Source: Faecalibacter sp. LW9 (GTDB taxonomy: Bacteria; Bacteroidota; Bacteroidia; Flavobacteriales; Weeksellaceae). Taken from it: 64,000 bases of DNA. This document shows positions 28,296 through 36,403 of this stretch, piece after piece (the stretch's first letter is position 1; each line of letters starts with the position of its first letter). Position numbers and translations under genes: made by a program. The stretch spans positions 1,240,001 to 1,304,000 of the forward strand of contig NZ_CP141062.1 of the NCBI RefSeq assembly GCF_034661295.1. Direction: 5' to 3'. The notes beneath the pieces are model-generated. The model was not told where the DNA came from. It did no database searches and worked only from the letters and a program-made list of their open reading frames with translations.

Positions 28296-28955
28296 ATGGA
28301 AGTACTTTTAAATTTATTTGACTTTGTAATGCATATTGATCAACATTTAAATCAATTTGCAAACGATTATGGCCTTTGGCTCTATGCTATTTTGTTCTTA
28401 ATTATTTTTGTGGAAACAGGGGTGGTCGTTATGCCTTTTTTACCTGGCGATTCCTTGTTATTTGCAGCTGGTATGGTTGCAGCTTTAGCTGATAATGATC
28501 TTAATGTATGGATTATTGTTGGTCTATTAATTATCGCTGCTATTCTCGGCGATACGCTAAATTATACCATTGGTAGAAGTATAGGGTATAAAGCAGTTCA
28601 AATTAAAATTTTTGGTAAACAATTTGTTCAACCAGAACATTTAAATAAAACGCATGAATTCTACGAAAAATATGGTGCTAAAACGATTGTTATTGCTCGT
28701 TTTGTGCCTATTGTTCGCACATTAGCTCCATTTGTTGCTGGTATTGGTAAAATGTCTTACAAAACATTTATCACGTATAATGTTATTGGAGGAGTGATAT
28801 GGATCACAAGTTTAACTTTAGCGGGGTATTTCTTAGGAAGCATCCAATGGGTACAAGATAACTTCTCAAAAGTCGTTCTTGCAATTATTGTAATTTCAAT
28901 ATTCCCTTTAATATTTGAAATTTATAAAGAAAAATTTAGTAAAAAACAAGCATAA
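28296..28955 (+). CDS. DedA family membrane protein, copy 1
   Basis: 219-residue polytopic inner-membrane protein of the DedA/SNARE-associated (VTT) family; some members act in undecaprenyl-phosphate recycling. Motifs are FVETGVVVMPFLPGDSLLF (E/F..PG.S), GDTLNYTIGRSIG, and FYEKYGAKTIVIARFVPIVRT followed by LAPFVAGIG. A hairpin with T-run separates it from a second DedA gene, which it strongly resembles. Confidence 0.93.
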   Translation: MEVLLNLFDFVMHIDQHLNQFANDYGLWLYAILFLIIFVETGVVVMPFLPGDSLLFAAGMVAALADNDLNVWIIVGLLIIAAILGDTLNYTIGRSIGYKAVQIKIFGKQFVQPEHLNKTHEFYEKYGAKTIVIARFVPIVRTLAPFVAGIGKMSYKTFITYNVIGGVIWITSLTLAGYFLGSIQWVQDNFSKVVLAIIVISIFPLIFEIYKEKFSKKQA

Positions 28956-28965
28956 TATTTATACC

Positions 28966-28996
28966 AAGCTCATTTCGTAAGAATTGAGCTTTTTTT
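28966..28996 (+). terminator. Terminator-like hairpin between the two DedA genes
   Basis: 7-bp AAGCTCA/TGAGCTT stem, 12-base loop, T6 run, ending four bases before the next ATG. It may reduce rather than abolish expression of copy 2. Confidence 0.65.
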
Positions 28997-28999
28997 ATC

Positions 29000-29638
29000 A
29001 TGGAAATTTTAGATTATTTATTGCACATCGATGTGTATCTACAACAAATGATGGAATCTTATCCAGGATGGTTTTATGCCATTTTATTTCTCATTATATT
29101 TATGGAAACAGGCTTGGTTGTCTTACCTTTTTTACCTGGGGATTCTTTACTTTTTGCTACGGGGGCATTAGCCGCAAGTTTTCCATCGGAGCTTAATATA
29201 TTTATCGCTTTAGGATTATTATTGTCAGCTGCAATTTTAGGTGATACAGTCAATTATTCCATTGGGAAATATTTTGGGCGACAGCTCACGCAAGCAAAAT
29301 TATTTGGTCATCGACTGATTAAAGATGAGCATATTTTAAAAACAGAACAATTTTTTCAAAAATATGGTGCTAAAACCATTGTAATTGCTCGATTTGTACC
29401 AATTGTTCGAACGTTAGCTCCTTTTGTTGCAGGATTTTCGTCTATGCATTATTCAACTTTTATTCGATTTAATATTTTAGGAGGTTTTTTATGGGTATTT
29501 GGCATTACATTAATCGGATATTTTTTGGGAAATATTCCAATTGTTCAAAAGAATTTCGAATATGTAGTGATTGGAATCATTCTATTTTCAATACTTCCTA
29601 TCCTTATTGAATGGATCAAAGCACGTTTAAAAGCGTAG
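29000..29638 (+). CDS. DedA family membrane protein, copy 2
   Basis: 212 residues, closely similar to copy 1 throughout. It has FMETGLVVLPFLPGDSLLF, GDTVNYSIGKYFG, and FFQKYGAKTIVIARFVPIVRT then LAPFVAGFS. It is evidently a tandem duplicate. Function as for copy 1; functional separation of the two cannot be read from sequence. Confidence 0.93.
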   Translation: MEILDYLLHIDVYLQQMMESYPGWFYAILFLIIFMETGLVVLPFLPGDSLLFATGALAASFPSELNIFIALGLLLSAAILGDTVNYSIGKYFGRQLTQAKLFGHRLIKDEHILKTEQFFQKYGAKTIVIARFVPIVRTLAPFVAGFSSMHYSTFIRFNILGGFLWVFGITLIGYFLGNIPIVQKNFEYVVIGIILFSILPILIEWIKARLKA

Positions 29639-29722
29639 TATATATTTATAATTTATTGAAATAAAGTACAAAAATTAAAGTGAAATTTATATTTAAATCG
29701 GTTTAATGATCTTTTAAATTCT

Positions 29723-29755
29723 CTTGAAAGAATAAATTTTGCTTTCAGTTTTTTT
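29723..29755 (+). terminator. Probable terminator after the DedA pair
   Basis: TTGAAAG pairs with CTTTCAG (with a G-T end) across an 11-base loop, and is followed by a T7 run. Confidence 0.5.
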
Positions 29756-29796
29756 GTATCTTGTTTTAAAATCAGTACTAAAAATTATTCATTCTA

Positions 29797-30912
29797 ATGA
29801 TTACAATTAGAGAAGTCAAATCTTCTGATGATTGGAAAACATTTATTAATTTACCTTTTCAGATTTATAAAAATAATTCTTTTTGGGTTCCTCCAATTAA
29901 GAAAAACGAAATTAAAAGTTTTAATCCTTCAAACGATATTTTTAAGACCGTTGATGCGACGTTTTTATTAGCTTACAAAGACGGGAAAGCAGTTGGTCGA
30001 ATAGTGGCAATTATTAACTGGACAGAGGTTAATGAATTGCATAAATCGAAGGTCAGGTTTGGCTGGTTAGATTATGAAAATGATCTTGAAATTTTAAAAG
30101 CCTTGTTGGATGAGGTTGAAAAAATAGGAAAACAACATCGCTTAGAATATATGGAAGGGACAATGGGTTTTTCTAACATGGACAAGGCTGGAATGTTAAC
30201 CGAAGGGTTTGACTATCGTGCAACAATGATTGGGATTTATAATCATCAATATTATCCAACACACATTCAAGCCTTGGGATTTAAACCTGAAGCGGAATGG
30301 TTGGAATATACTTTCCGATTTGATTCAATTGACATCGATAAAGCAAGAAAATTACAAGCAATTATTGAAAAACGATACGGAGTATCTAATTATCAATTCA
30401 AATCTATTAATGATTTAATGCCTTATGTGGATGAAATGTTTGATTTAATCAATAAAACTTATGCGGAATTACAAAGTTTTGTCCCAATTGAAAAATTTCA
30501 AGTCGAACATTACAAAAAGAAATATCTAAAATTTATTCATCCTGATTTTATTTCTTGTGTAAAGGATGCTCAAGGTAAAATGATTGCCTTTGCGATAACA
30601 ATGCCTTCCTTTTCTAAAGGATTTCAAAAAGCCAATGGAAGTTTATTTCCTTTTGGATGGTGGCATCTGATGCAAGCGACAAAGAAAAATAATCATGCCG
30701 AATTTTATTTAATCGGTATTGATCCTGAATATCAAAACAAGGGAATTAATGCTTTAATTTTTACACAATTATATGAGAGTTATAAAAAGAGAGGTGTTGA
30801 AACCATAGAAACGAATCCGTTGTTGGAAGAAAATACTAAAATTCAACACTTATGGAAAAATTTTGATCCAAAAATTCATAAACGTCGAAAAACCTTTCGA
30901 AAGAATATATAA
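29797..30912 (+). CDS. GNAT-superfamily acetyltransferase-like protein
   Basis: 371 residues with two acetyltransferase-like halves. The N-terminal half contains AVGRIVAIINWTEV and FGWLDYENDLEILKALLDEV. The C-terminal half contains AEFYLIGIDPEYQNKGINALIF, the Q/RxxGxG/A-like acetyl-CoA loop in relaxed form (QNKGIN). Proteins of this length and layout are common single-copy Bacteroidota genes of unknown substrate. It ends at a terminator at 30916. Confidence 0.7.
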   Translation: MITIREVKSSDDWKTFINLPFQIYKNNSFWVPPIKKNEIKSFNPSNDIFKTVDATFLLAYKDGKAVGRIVAIINWTEVNELHKSKVRFGWLDYENDLEILKALLDEVEKIGKQHRLEYMEGTMGFSNMDKAGMLTEGFDYRATMIGIYNHQYYPTHIQALGFKPEAEWLEYTFRFDSIDIDKARKLQAIIEKRYGVSNYQFKSINDLMPYVDEMFDLINKTYAELQSFVPIEKFQVEHYKKKYLKFIHPDFISCVKDAQGKMIAFAITMPSFSKGFQKANGSLFPFGWWHLMQATKKNNHAEFYLIGIDPEYQNKGINALIFTQLYESYKKRGVETIETNPLLEENTKIQHLWKNFDPKIHKRRKTFRKNI

Positions 30913-30915
30913 AAT

Positions 30916-30945
30916 AAAAAAGTCAGTAGAAATACTGACTTTTTT
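30916..30945. terminator. Bidirectional terminator
   Basis: 13-bp AAAAAAGTCAGTA/TACTGACTTTTTT stem with GAAA loop, between the acetyltransferase-like gene and the convergent CsbD gene. Confidence 0.9.
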
Positions 30946-30965
30946 ATTTTATAAAAAGGAGCTTA

Positions 30966-31166
30966 TCAAGCTTCATCTTCTTTCCAATCTTCAATCTCCT
31001 TTTCAATATCTTCTTTGGTGCGTCCAGTTTTTTCTTGGATTTTTCCTACAACTTCATCCCATTTACCTTCTGCATAGGCTTGATCATCATCAAACCACTC
31101 ACCGTATTTTTGTTTTACTGCACCTTTAATACGGTTCCATTTTCCTTCTAATTCTAATTTATCCAT
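30966..31166 (-). CDS. CsbD family stress protein
   Basis: 66 residues, with the CsbD signature GKWNRIKGAVKQKYGEWFDDD and GKWDEVVGKIQEKTGRTKED. It is highly charged, helical and soluble. CsbD-like proteins accumulate in general stress responses; the molecular function is unknown. Single gene. Confidence 0.92.
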   Translation of the reverse strand: MDKLELEGKWNRIKGAVKQKYGEWFDDDQAYAEGKWDEVVGKIQEKTGRTKEDIEKEIEDWKEDEA

Positions 31167-31265
31167 AATTGTTTGTTTGTAGTTTATTGTATGAATTAAA
31201 ATTAGAAAAATTGATTTTTATAATATCATAAATAATTTATAAGTATTTGTTAATTAAATGATAAG

Positions 31266-31853
31266 CTAAAATAAAGTAAGTTGAAGTGGATCCAGAGGAG
31301 TCGCTTTAAAATCTTCTCTACCGTCTAATTCTTCTCCTTCGAGCCATGCCATCATTTCTTCTTCTGTTTTTAGCGCAATAGGCATTCGTAGTTTAGTATT
31401 ATGAATTTCTCTCATGATGCCTCGTGCTTCCGTCGTGACAATGCTGTATGTATGATTATCATATATACCTCCAAAAGCAAATAATTTATCATCAAAGCCA
31501 ATTTCAAATTTCATTTTATGTTTTCCTTGATGCTGCCATTCATAAAATCCATTTGTAAGTACCAAACAACGGTTTTGCGCTACGTTTTTAAAGGCAGGCT
31601 TATCGTGTAAGGTTTCTCTTCTTGCATTCAATGTAAAGGCTTTATTCCATTCTGTATTGGCCCAATGCGGAATCAATCCCCATCCTAACATTTCAATAAT
31701 AAATATATCAGTGTTTTTAATGACAGGAGTTTGTGGAAAATCAAACCCATTGATGATTGTTTTGGGTTGATACTCTTGGAAAAATTTAAATTGAGCATTG
31801 AATTTTTGCTCTATTTGCTGAGTTTTTTTATCTAATTTTTGAAAGAAGCACAT
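31266..31853 (-). CDS. SRAP-domain (HMCES/YedK) abasic-site protein
   Basis: Binds single-stranded DNA abasic sites through a thiazolidine bond to the N-terminal cysteine. The start is set at the ATG at 31853 so that the protein begins MCFFQKL; the in-frame ATG two codons upstream would bury the essential Cys2. Motifs are NARRETLHDKPAFK, RCLVLTNGFYEWQ, FAFGGIYD, and IHNTKLRMPI with the catalytic His. 195 residues. Transcribed alone, divergent from a small membrane ORF. Confidence 0.92.
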   Translation of the reverse strand: MCFFQKLDKKTQQIEQKFNAQFKFFQEYQPKTIINGFDFPQTPVIKNTDIFIIEMLGWGLIPHWANTEWNKAFTLNARRETLHDKPAFKNVAQNRCLVLTNGFYEWQHQGKHKMKFEIGFDDKLFAFGGIYDNHTYSIVTTEARGIMREIHNTKLRMPIALKTEEEMMAWLEGEELDGREDFKATPLDPLQLTLF

Positions 31854-31945
31854 AAGCAATGCAGTTTTAAGATAATTTTCAAATGTACAATAAAAAGAAT
31901 CTCAATAGATTTGACTAATATTGCGTAATATTAATCGAAAGAATT

Positions 31946-32032
31946 ATGCCGTTACTGATATTATTTATGATCATGGTATTTTGCGCATTTGTTTACATCT
32001 TATATGTATTCAATCGCAAGCCAAAAAACTAA
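31946..32032 (+). CDS. Putative 28-residue membrane peptide
   Basis: An ATG-initiated 28-codon frame encodes one hydrophobic helix (MPLLILFMIMVFCAFVYILY) ending in a basic tail (NRKPKN). It lies in an otherwise empty 290-base gap and is followed 28 bases later by a good terminator, as a real transcript would be. No homologue is claimed. Confidence 0.45.
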   Translation: MPLLILFMIMVFCAFVYILYVFNRKPKN

Positions 32033-32060
32033 GGATAGAACACTATTTTAGGATATATAG

Positions 32061-32087
32061 AAGCAACTCGTAGAAGTTGCTTTTTTT
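32061..32087 (+). terminator. Intrinsic terminator after the 28-codon ORF
   Basis: 8-bp AAGCAACT/AGTTGCTT stem, 6-base loop, T-run. No other plus-strand gene precedes it within 1 kb. Confidence 0.85.
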
Positions 32088-32107
32088 AGTTATAAGTGAT
32101 TTTAAAA

Positions 32108-32137
32108 AAAAAGGAACTGATTCATCAGTTCCTTTTT
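32108..32137. terminator. Terminator downstream of tRNA-Leu
   Basis: 13-bp AAAAAGGAACTGA/TCAGTTCCTTTTT stem with TTCA loop. The minus-strand T-run continues past the stem, which fits termination of the tRNA transcript. Confidence 0.88.
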
Positions 32138-32145
32138 AGAAGTTG

Positions 32146-32227
32146 TACGGGCGGAGAGACTCGAACTCTCACACCTTGCGGCACTAGATCCTAAGTCTAG
32201 CGTGTCTACCAATTCCACCACGCCCGC
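32146..32227 (-). tRNA. tRNA-Leu (anticodon TAG)
   Basis: 82-base class II tRNA. The acceptor stem is GCGGGCG paired with CGCCCGT (G-U closing pair), the D-arm starts TGGTGGAATTGGTAGACAC, and the anticodon loop CTTAGGA gives TAG, reading CUA. It has a long variable arm (TGCCGCAAGGTG region) and T-arm GAGAG-TTCGAGT-CTCTC. Discriminator A; CCA is not encoded. A terminator follows. Confidence 0.97.
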
Positions 32228-32318
32228 ATCAAATCTCATCGATTTGGATTGCAAATATACACAAGATTTCTATTTAACAAAATTTACAAATAAAATTTTT
32301 TTAATCTTTTTTATAAAT

Positions 32319-32326
32319 TAAATTTG
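32319..32326 (+). promoter_or_regulatory. Candidate -7 promoter element for the DUF3127 gene
   Basis: TAAATTTG matches TAnnTTTG, 19 bases before the ATG. The -33 area is T-rich. Confidence 0.45.
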
Positions 32327-32345
32327 CAGAAAGCTTTTAATCAAA

Positions 32346-32723
32346 ATGGAAATTACAGGAAGAATCAAAAAGATATTTGACACTCAGGATATTACGGCTA
32401 GTTTCAGAAAAAGAGAGTTTGTTGTGACAACACAAGAGCAATATCCACAAGATATTTTAATTGAGTTCATACAAGACAAAACTTCTTTATTAGATTCATA
32501 TCAGCCAGGTGCAGAAGTACGTGTAGCGATTAATATTCGCGGTCGTGAATGGATTAATCCAGAAGGTGTCGCTAAATATTTTAATACTATCCAAGGATGG
32601 AGAATTGAGAATTTAGCACAAGCAGCTCCTCAAGGTGGAAATGGAAATTACCCTCCACAAGATTTTGCTCCAGCACCAGCTGTTGATTTTGGATCATCTG
32701 ATGATGACGATTTACCATTTTAA
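32346..32723 (+). CDS. DUF3127 protein with SSB-like acidic tail
   Basis: 125 residues. Residues 1 to about 92 are a DUF3127 domain (MEITGRIKKIFDTQDITASF, FRKREFVVTT, REWINPEGVAKYFNTIQGW), likely an OB-fold-type beta barrel. A Pro/Gly/Ala-rich linker leads to the last seven residues, DDDDLPF, very like the DDDIPF tip of single-stranded DNA-binding protein that recruits repair and replication partners. This suggests a DNA-metabolism role. The DNA-binding claim is inference. Confidence 0.85.
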   Translation: MEITGRIKKIFDTQDITASFRKREFVVTTQEQYPQDILIEFIQDKTSLLDSYQPGAEVRVAINIRGREWINPEGVAKYFNTIQGWRIENLAQAAPQGGNGNYPPQDFAPAPAVDFGSSDDDDLPF

Positions 32724-32752
32724 TTTGTAAATTTTCAACACAATCATAATTT

Positions 32753-32780
32753 AAACGTACTCTTTTAGGGTACGTTTTTT
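32753..32780 (+). terminator. Intrinsic terminator after the DUF3127 gene
   Basis: 8-bp AAACGTAC/GTACGTTT stem with 9-base loop and T-run, 13 bases before the aat start. Confidence 0.8.
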
Positions 32781-32793
32781 AATTTTATATTCG

Positions 32794-33435
32794 ATGTATT
32801 GGTTAGGTAAAGATTTAATATTTCCAGATTATTCAGAAGTTTCAGATGAAGGCATTATTGCTTTGGGTGGTGATTTATCACCTGAGCGATTAATAATGGC
32901 TTATAAAAAAGGAATTTTTCCTTGGTTTAATGAAGATGAACCTATTCTGTGGTGGTTTCCTCATGATCGTTTTGTGCTTTTTCCTGAAAATTTATATGTA
33001 TCGAAATCGATGAAAAAAGTTTTCAGAGATAAACAATTTACATTTACTGAAAATAAAGCTTTTCGTGATGTCATTATGAATTGTGCCCAGGCCACTCGAA
33101 AGGATCAAGATGGAACATGGATTACCAATGATATGATCGAAGCATACTGTACATTACATGAAATGGGAGTGGCTAAGAGTATCGAAGTTTGGCAAGATGA
33201 CGAATTGGTAGGCGGATTCTACGGCGTTGATATGGGACATATTTTTTGTGGAGAAAGTATGTTTGCGAAGGTGAGTAATGCTTCAAAAGCTGGTTTTATT
33301 CAATTTGTAGCAAAATATCACAAGAAATATGAGCTGATCGATTGTCAGGTGTATACGGATCATTTGGCATCTCTTGGTGCTATAGAAATTCCTTCGGATA
33401 TCTTTTTAAATTATTTAGAACCGCAAGGAGAATAA
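32794..33435 (+). CDS. aat: Leucyl/phenylalanyl-tRNA-protein transferase
   Basis: N-end-rule enzyme that adds Leu or Phe to proteins with N-terminal Lys/Arg, marking them for ClpS/ClpAP. 213 residues with AYKKGIFPWFNEDEPILWW, FPENLYVSKSMKKVF, DGTWITNDMIEAYCTLHEMG, and the core GGFYGVDMGHIFCGESMF...SKAGFI. Full length. The next gene is convergent, past a terminator. Confidence 0.96.
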   Translation: MYWLGKDLIFPDYSEVSDEGIIALGGDLSPERLIMAYKKGIFPWFNEDEPILWWFPHDRFVLFPENLYVSKSMKKVFRDKQFTFTENKAFRDVIMNCAQATRKDQDGTWITNDMIEAYCTLHEMGVAKSIEVWQDDELVGGFYGVDMGHIFCGESMFAKVSNASKAGFIQFVAKYHKKYELIDCQVYTDHLASLGAIEIPSDIFLNYLEPQGE

Positions 33436-33439
33436 ATAA

Positions 33440-33466
33440 AAAAGGAGTTACTTAGGGTAACTCCTT
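33440..33466. terminator. Bidirectional terminator between aat and the DUF3108 gene
   Basis: 10-bp AAGGAGTTAC/GTAACTCCTT stem, 5-base loop; the A-run on its left makes it strong for the minus-strand gene. Confidence 0.85.
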
Positions 33467-33470
33467 GATC

Positions 33471-34235
33471 TTATTTTGTAAACTTTACGGGATATTTTAA
33501 ATTTTTATATTCATACAATTCAGCATTCAACGATCCAACGACTAAACTGGCTTTGATGTGAACAGGAACAAGATTTTGATCATCTGTTACCCACATGGTA
33601 ACGGATTCAGACTCTTTAAATACCCGACCTGATTGTACATATGGTCGAATTTTAATGGTATTTACTTTTCCAAATTTGGTCTTTTTCACCTCACGACCAA
33701 GGACCTTTAGACGAAATTTGTACGTTTCATCCCCTAAAAAAATATTTTCGTTGATATAGTCTCCTGTTTTTAATTTTGAGTGATCAACATTTCTCATGCT
33801 ATAAAAAGCAGATAATAAATCTTGAGCATCAAAAGGAATAGATTCGTAAGAGACTTTCTTATGTTTTAAATCGTCGACTTTTACTTGTTTACGGGCATGA
33901 TCAAAATAATAGATTTGATTACGTGTATATCCCCCTTCATAAATATCTCGTATAAATTTAGAAGGTTTCATCGTTGATTTATCAATGTAAGATTCGTATA
34001 AATCTTCAACTTTATAAAAGGCACGTACAGCCCCACTAGATCTCCCTTTCCCAACAATACGAAAATGATTTTTGTTATCATATTTCGCATCTTTCACTTC
34101 TAAAGTTGCAAATCCAGCATTAAGTCCTGTATAATGTAGTCTGTATTTTAAAAATTCGCCCGTTTTAAAATTCTGAGCATTGGCAATGGAAAACGAAAAT
34201 AAAAAAGCGATAATTAAAATAAATAGTTTCTTCAT
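33471..34235 (-). CDS. Secreted DUF3108 protein
   Basis: 254 residues with a signal peptide (about 1-20, ending ANA-QNF). The rest is beta-rich: GEFLKYRLHYTGLNAGFATLEV at the mature N-terminus, the DLYESYIDKSTMKPSKFIRDI segment, and VTMWVTDDQNLVPVHIKASL near the end are typical of DUF3108 envelope proteins, which may bind lipids or act in the periplasm. No catalytic motif seen. Single gene. Confidence 0.8.
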   Translation of the reverse strand: MKKLFILIIAFLFSFSIANAQNFKTGEFLKYRLHYTGLNAGFATLEVKDAKYDNKNHFRIVGKGRSSGAVRAFYKVEDLYESYIDKSTMKPSKFIRDIYEGGYTRNQIYYFDHARKQVKVDDLKHKKVSYESIPFDAQDLLSAFYSMRNVDHSKLKTGDYINENIFLGDETYKFRLKVLGREVKKTKFGKVNTIKIRPYVQSGRVFKESESVTMWVTDDQNLVPVHIKASLVVGSLNAELYEYKNLKYPVKFTK

Positions 34236-34280
34236 CTTTTATGTTTATGATATTAGTTATCCAAAAGGTTTGCCAAAAAT

Positions 34281-34330
34281 AAAACTCGTTTTCAAAATCC
34301 TTTAGAATAGACTTGAAAACGAGTTTTTTA
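34281..34330. terminator. Long hairpin terminator after the Nfu gene
   Basis: 15-bp perfect stem AAAACTCGTTTTCAA/TTGAAAACGAGTTTT around a 17-base loop, with T-runs on both strands. It terminates the mrp-nfu pair. Confidence 0.85.
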
Positions 34331-34351
34331 GAATTTTATTTTAAAAAAATT

Positions 34352-34654
34352 TTATCTTTCGATAATATCTTCCGTATCTAAATTATCAATATCAACTGCA
34401 TCAGTAGAAGTTTCTAAAGATGAAACATTGATTACTTGAACAATCTCTGGAACATATTTTTTAATCGTCATTTCAACGCCAGATTTTAATGTCATCTGAT
34501 TCACTGAACAAGCGATACAAGCACCTGTTAAACGTACTTTTACAATGTTATCTTCCACAGACACTAATTCGATATCGCCACCATCCGAATTTAAGAATGG
34601 GCGAATCTCAGTTAATGCCTTTTCAACTTCTATAATTTTTTCTTCTGCAGTCAT
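34352..34654 (-). CDS. NifU C-terminal-domain Fe-S scaffold/carrier
   Basis: 100 residues comprising an Nfu domain: KALTEIRPFLNSDGGDIELV and the cluster-binding TGACIACSVNQMTLKSGVE with CxxC. These proteins accept 4Fe-4S clusters and pass them to targets. It starts one base after the stop of the Mrp-type ATPase gene, so the two are surely co-expressed and probably work together. Confidence 0.93.
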   Translation of the reverse strand: MTAEEKIIEVEKALTEIRPFLNSDGGDIELVSVEDNIVKVRLTGACIACSVNQMTLKSGVEMTIKKYVPEIVQVINVSSLETSTDAVDIDNLDTEDIIER

Positions 34655-34655
34655 A

Positions 34656-35759
34656 TTATTTGTTATTATTAGACGAACATCCTGCCATCGTTGTAATACG
34701 AACAGCCTCTGTTGGAGGTAATGTATTGTTACGTTCTACTAAACTAGCAACAGTATTTCGTGCAATATTCATATAAACTTCTGAAACAACAGTATCTTCT
34801 TGTAAGGCTGCAGGACGTCCAACATCAGCAGCTTCACGAATTGATTGAACGATTGGAATTTCACCTAAGAAAGGTACCCCAATTTGATCCGCTAAGTTTT
34901 TAGCACCATTTTGTCCAAAAATATAATATTTATTGTTTGGTAATTCAGCAGGTGTAAAATAAGCCATATTTTCTACAATTCCTAATACTGGGACGTTGAT
35001 TGCTTCCATTTGGAACATCCCCACTCCTTTTTTCGCATCTGCTAACGCAATATTTTGAGGAGTTGATACAACTACAGCACCAGTAATTGGAACTTGTTGA
35101 ACAATAGATAAGTGAATATCACCTGTTCCTGGAGGTAAATCGATTACTAAGAAATCTAATTCTCCCCAATGTGCATCACGAATCATTTGATTTAATGCTT
35201 TAGCAGCCATTGGTCCACGCCAAACAATCGCCTGGTCAGTATCAGCGAAGAATCCGATTGATAATAATTTAATTCCGTAAGATTCTACAGGTTTAATTTT
35301 AGTTTTCCCATTTACCTCAACAGAATAAGGACGTCCATCTTCACAATCAAACATAATTGGCATAGATGGTCCATAGATGTCAGCATCTAATAAACCAACT
35401 TTGAAGCCCATTTTAGATAAGCTGATGGCTAAGTTAGATGACACAGTAGATTTACCTACACCTCCTTTTCCCGATGCTACGGCAATAATATTTTTTACAC
35501 CTGGTAATTCAGAACCTTTGATTTCTTGAGCTTTAGGTTCAGCTTCTACCGTAATGTTTAATTTTAAATTTGCTTCTGGTAAATTTTCTTTGAAGGCATT
35601 TTTTAAAGCAACTTCTAAGCGCTTTCTCTCATGCATTGCTGGAGAAGGAGATACGATATCTAAAATAATATCGTTACCCATAACTTGTGCATTACGCATC
35701 CAGTTACGAATTCCCAGTTCTTCTAAGACTTGATAGATTTGATCTCTTGTATAAGCCAT
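34656..35759 (-). CDS. Mrp/ApbC-family P-loop ATPase
   Basis: ATPase implicated in Fe-S cluster transfer. The start is placed at 35759 (MAYTRDQIYQVLEELG), since the 14 codons above it are not family-like. 367 residues: an N-terminal MIP18/DUF59-like domain (about 1-90), deviant Walker A VASGKGGVGKSTVSSNLA near 105, GLLDADIYGPSMPIMF, and VIDLPPGTGDIHL. It contains a C-terminal MAGCSSNNN tail rather than the CxxC of many Mrp proteins. Confidence 0.94.
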   Translation of the reverse strand: MAYTRDQIYQVLEELGIRNWMRNAQVMGNDIILDIVSPSPAMHERKRLEVALKNAFKENLPEANLKLNITVEAEPKAQEIKGSELPGVKNIIAVASGKGGVGKSTVSSNLAISLSKMGFKVGLLDADIYGPSMPIMFDCEDGRPYSVEVNGKTKIKPVESYGIKLLSIGFFADTDQAIVWRGPMAAKALNQMIRDAHWGELDFLVIDLPPGTGDIHLSIVQQVPITGAVVVSTPQNIALADAKKGVGMFQMEAINVPVLGIVENMAYFTPAELPNNKYYIFGQNGAKNLADQIGVPFLGEIPIVQSIREAADVGRPAALQEDTVVSEVYMNIARNTVASLVERNNTLPPTEAVRITTMAGCSSNNNK

Positions 35760-35895
35760 TATTCGATTATTAATTCTGACAAAATTACTAAGTAAATACA
35801 ACTTAGTAAAATCTATCCTTGTGATTTTAATCGTTTTGACTAAAATTTTGATAAATAGAACTAATTTATAGTATCTTTAACATCTAAATCAGACT

Positions 35896-36357
35896 ATGGA
35901 AGAGCATATTATTTATCTGAACAAAATTCGAAGACAGATAATTGACGAGCTTTCTCAGCATACGTTAGAACAGTTGTTGTACATTCCGGTTGGTTATAAA
36001 AACAATATTTTTTGGAATGCTGCTCATGTTTTAGCAACACAACAATTAATTCATTATTATCTTACCGAAAATCGAATGTTGGTGGATTTGGAATTCATCA
36101 AAGTATACAAAAAAGGTACTTTTGGAAATAACGAGGCTACTGAAAGCGATCTGGAAGAATTGATTGAATTGTTGGAATCTACTCCAATGCAATTACACAA
36201 AGATTACAGAGCAGAAAAGTTATCGAGGTATCGAAAATTACAAACGTTTTTAGGGATTGAATTGACGAATATTGAAGATGCAATTATTTATAATAATATT
36301 CACGAAGCCATGCATCTTGGATATATTTTAAGTTTGAAGAAAAATATCCCTTTTTAA
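35896..36357 (+). CDS. DinB-family putative metal-dependent protein
   Basis: 153 residues in a four-helix bundle pattern of DinB/YfiT-like proteins. Candidate metal-ligand histidines are in FWNAAHVLATQQL and NIHEAMHLGYILSL. Bacteroidota members commonly lie alone and may use thiol cofactors such as bacillithiol; a bshC gene occurs elsewhere in this window. Substrate unknown. Confidence 0.78.
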   Translation: MEEHIIYLNKIRRQIIDELSQHTLEQLLYIPVGYKNNIFWNAAHVLATQQLIHYYLTENRMLVDLEFIKVYKKGTFGNNEATESDLEELIELLESTPMQLHKDYRAEKLSRYRKLQTFLGIELTNIEDAIIYNNIHEAMHLGYILSLKKNIPF

Positions 36358-36362
36358 AATAT

Positions 36363-36397
36363 AAAAGCTCGATTTTATCCATCGAGCTTTTCTTTTT
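36363..36397. terminator. Bidirectional terminator
   Basis: 10-bp AAAAGCTCGA/TCGAGCTTTT stem, 9-base loop, between DinB and the convergent nitroreductase gene. Confidence 0.8.
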
Positions 36398-36403
36398 ATT
36401 GAT

